NCBI RefSeq assembly: GCF_001577835.2
Contig: NC_029527.1
Span: 2,059,086 to 2,123,085 of the forward strand
Direction: 5' to 3'
DNA from: Coturnix japonica
Taxonomy: Eukaryota > Chordata > Aves > Galliformes > Phasianidae
DNA length: 64,000 bases
Shown: positions 61,514 to 64,000 of the stretch, piece by piece
Position numbering within the stretch: position 1 is the first letter of the stretch
Layout of the letters: every line of letters begins with the position of its first letter
The notes under the pieces: model-generated
Told to the model about the DNA's origin: nothing
Databases searched by the model: none
The model's input: the letters and a program-made list of their open reading frames with translations, nothing else
Program-made: the position numbers and the translations under genes

Positions 61514-64000
61514 GTAAGAATTATACCTCTACTACTTGGAGTGGGCAGTTTTTTCTCTTGTCAGATGAAATGTTTAAACTCCTTAAAGCTTTACTTCAGC
61601 TCTACCTGCAACACACAGTGAATTAAGACCTGGTTACCTTGTCTAACCTAATCTTACTGCCAATTATCATAATTGTGTGTTTAGTATATGAAGCTTTTTA
61701 ATCCCCTATGCTTAATCTTTTTATAGATGATCCCACAAAACAGTAATATTTTCTGCACTCTCGCTCCATCTAATAGAAGTTTAGCTGGAATAATATTTTC
61801 AAATATTATTATTTGCCCCCTCAAAGAATGCAGGACTAGCAAGTGTTTGAAGACAGAGAGTTGTTAAATATCTTTCTGATCCTTGATGCAGTAAAAGGAG
61901 AACTCTTGCTCTACAATGTTTGCGACTTCAATGTCCCAAATGGGAAATCAGGATCAACAAAACTGGAAATTAAGACTCAAAGGTCTAAAAATCAGATGTA
62001 TTCTGAAGAACTGAATACTACATTTCCATGTTGAAAACCCAGTATTTAACCAATTGAAAAATTATGCAGATATTACAGTGCCTCACTTCTTTCCATAGCA
62101 AGAAGTTCAAAGGTTGAAGAGGAGACACTCAGGTATTGTGAAACACCAGTACAGGGCCATGTCCATTCAACAGCTCATGAATAATATAAAGGCATAAAAA
62201 CTTCTATTCCAGCAATGAAATATCACATATGAAATAAAAATATCACATGCAATTTTATGAAGAAAACAAGAAAGCCCCAGTTACCTCTTTTCTCCATAAA
62301 ATAATAACCTATTTCTATAGGCAAAATGCTTTTTAGTGCATCATATGATGCACGAGCACCAGGTCAATCACAGAACTGCAGAGGTTGGATGGGATCTCTG
62401 GAGATCATCCAGTCCAACCCCTCTGCTAAAGCAGAAGCCCTAGAGGAGGTTCCCGTTTCAAATAGAATAGCTTTAAGTAAGGAGTTTAAACTGGGAAACT
62501 AGAAAAAAACTCTCGACTGTAATAATTCTAATGCATACTAAAATACCACTCACATAAACTGTTTAATTAAAAATATATTTTAAAATTAAACAGAGGAAAA
62601 TACCGCATAAATAGCAAACTCTTTATGTAAGCTATTCCAGTCTATCAGAGACCATCAGTCATGCTGAAATAATGCATGGTCCCTCCCCCGCCACCTCCTC
62701 GTTTGTTTCCCTCTATGTGGACTCCCATCCAAAAGCTGAGCTAAAGCCACTGAACTCATTTTATTTGGAACCTCATGCTGGATTTACACCATATTTCCAA
62801 AGGTTAAAAGTCTTGTTCTTACATGCCAAAGACTTCAACCACAAGGTATTTTTCAGTCTAGCTTTTAAAGTTCAAAATTTTTGCAAGTTAATGTCAGATT
62901 TGGAAAAAACAGAACCTATTAAATAATAGAGCACCACTATTAATCATGTGTCAAAACAGAGAAAAAAAAAAGGCAATCCATAACTCAGAACCAAATTTTC
63001 ACTCTTCCAGCTACTTAATCTACTGTTGGTAGCCTGAAAAAAGAAACAATTTACAAATACAGTTTGCAGGCTGAAAATTAACAACTTAAATAGAGGTTTC
63101 ATGGGAAATGGACATCTCTCTCCCTATAAAAATCATGCAAACTCAAACAGTTCACCACAACATAAAATAATTTACAGTTGTTTGCCTGCCATAGACTACG
63201 GTTTCCCTATTAAGCAGAGCAGAATCAAAGGTACACTGTGGCATTATTCCTAACATCTCACAAATCTCACCTCTCCCTACGCATGCCACCATGTTGAGGC
63301 TACTCGATGGATAGGAAGTTGAAGGGGAATCTCAGCCCAGTCTTTACTCCCTCCCATATGTGAATTCCAAAAGCATATGTTTCCTTTGCAGATTATTTCA
63401 AACAAAAATAGTGACTTCTTGGCAAGCACATAAAAAACAGAAGACAGGATGCAGCAGTGACAGGGACTTACAGCCAAGTAACATCTGCCCTGGGCTAACT
63501 CATATCCTCCTCCTTCAGTTAACATGGCTTGAGTTAATAAGAGCACAACTTTATGCAGCAGAAACCATACACACACAACTTAGACTAATAGGCCCTTCAA
63601 AAATCGTAATATACAAATGTTTAATTCCTCCCTCTTTTTACCAGCCACTCACAGAATTAATCTGATAACTTTTATCCTAGAAGACAAGTTGATATCCAAC
63701 ACAAATACCTTTTATTATGAAGTTGAGACTTGAAATGCCTTGAAGGATTTCACAAAATGACAGATTCTGAGTTAAATATTAATATCAGAGATATTCCAAG
63801 CTTTTATTTGAATCAAATCTATAAGGATCTTGCCAGGATAGTTACGGACTATCCTGAATGCCCTCCCTTTACAACTGAGCAACCAAGCATGGACCAGGGT
63901 AGATAGTGGGGAAACTAATCCTACACACAATCCTTACAGAGACACTGTCCATGTCAAAGTAAAGCCTCCTGCATGTGAACTCAGTTGAGATAAAATTTTT
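61514..64000. other. ECM2 intron 1 (also CENPP intron), no further exon seen
   Basis: AT-rich intronic sequence runs to the right edge. It holds one CR1 fragment (62366-62456) and no cysteine-rich frame that would fit the VWC exon of ECM2. Short open frames on both strands show no recognisable motif. Confidence 0.6.
62366..62456 (-). repeat. CR1 LINE 3'-end fragment in ECM2 intron 1
   Basis: 'cagaggttggatgggatctc' and 'tggagatcatccagtccaac' followed by 'ccctctgctaaagcag' are the reverse complement of the CR1 3' end. It is a short truncated copy, antisense to ECM2. Confidence 0.85.

Overview
This window is vertebrate nuclear DNA, almost certainly from a bird and most likely a galliform such as chicken. 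The evidence is intron-containing genes with GT-AG splice sites, several truncated CR1 LINE 3' ends ending in the typical bird tail, a short mariner-type DNA transposon copy with avian-looking terminal repeats, and proteins that align along their length with human orthologues but differ at many positions. There are no bacterial operons, CRISPR arrays or rRNA genes.

Layout. (1) About 1-2,846: downstream of ATRIP, no gene recognised. (2) 2,847-11,371, minus strand: the complete ATRIP coding region in 12 exons (803 codons plus stop). (3) 11.0-12.5 kb: a CpG-rich divergent promoter with several CCAAT boxes and a 19-bp tandem array carrying CRE sites. (4) 12,140-12,698, plus strand: a compact two-exon BTG/TOB-family gene. 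(5) 12.7-24.1 kb: about 11 kb with no gene I can support. (6) 24,306-39,432, plus strand: the complete IPPK (inositol-pentakisphosphate 2-kinase) coding region in 13 exons (491 residues), followed by a 3' UTR of about 3 kb. (7) 42,537-43,759, minus strand: the last three coding exons of CENPP, tail to tail with IPPK. (8) 43.8-61.2 kb: mostly CENPP intron. (9) 61,225-61,513, plus strand: the first coding exon of ECM2, nested antisense in the CENPP intron and continuing past the right edge.

The genes do not form one pathway. ATRIP is the ATR partner in the DNA-damage checkpoint. The BTG-like protein is probably an anti-proliferative CCR4-NOT adaptor. IPPK makes phytate (InsP6). CENPP is an inner-kinetochore (CCAN) subunit. 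ECM2 is a secreted matrix protein. The IPPK-CENPP-ECM2 order matches the human 9q22 arrangement, but the human neighbour BICD2 is not seen on the ATRIP side; in its place lie a BTG paralogue and ATRIP (human 3p21). I saw no new multi-gene system. The most informative points are the CRE/CCAAT divergent promoter, the BTG paralogue with a 91-bp intron, the likely 3' overlap of IPPK and CENPP, and a duplicated splice donor in IPPK.
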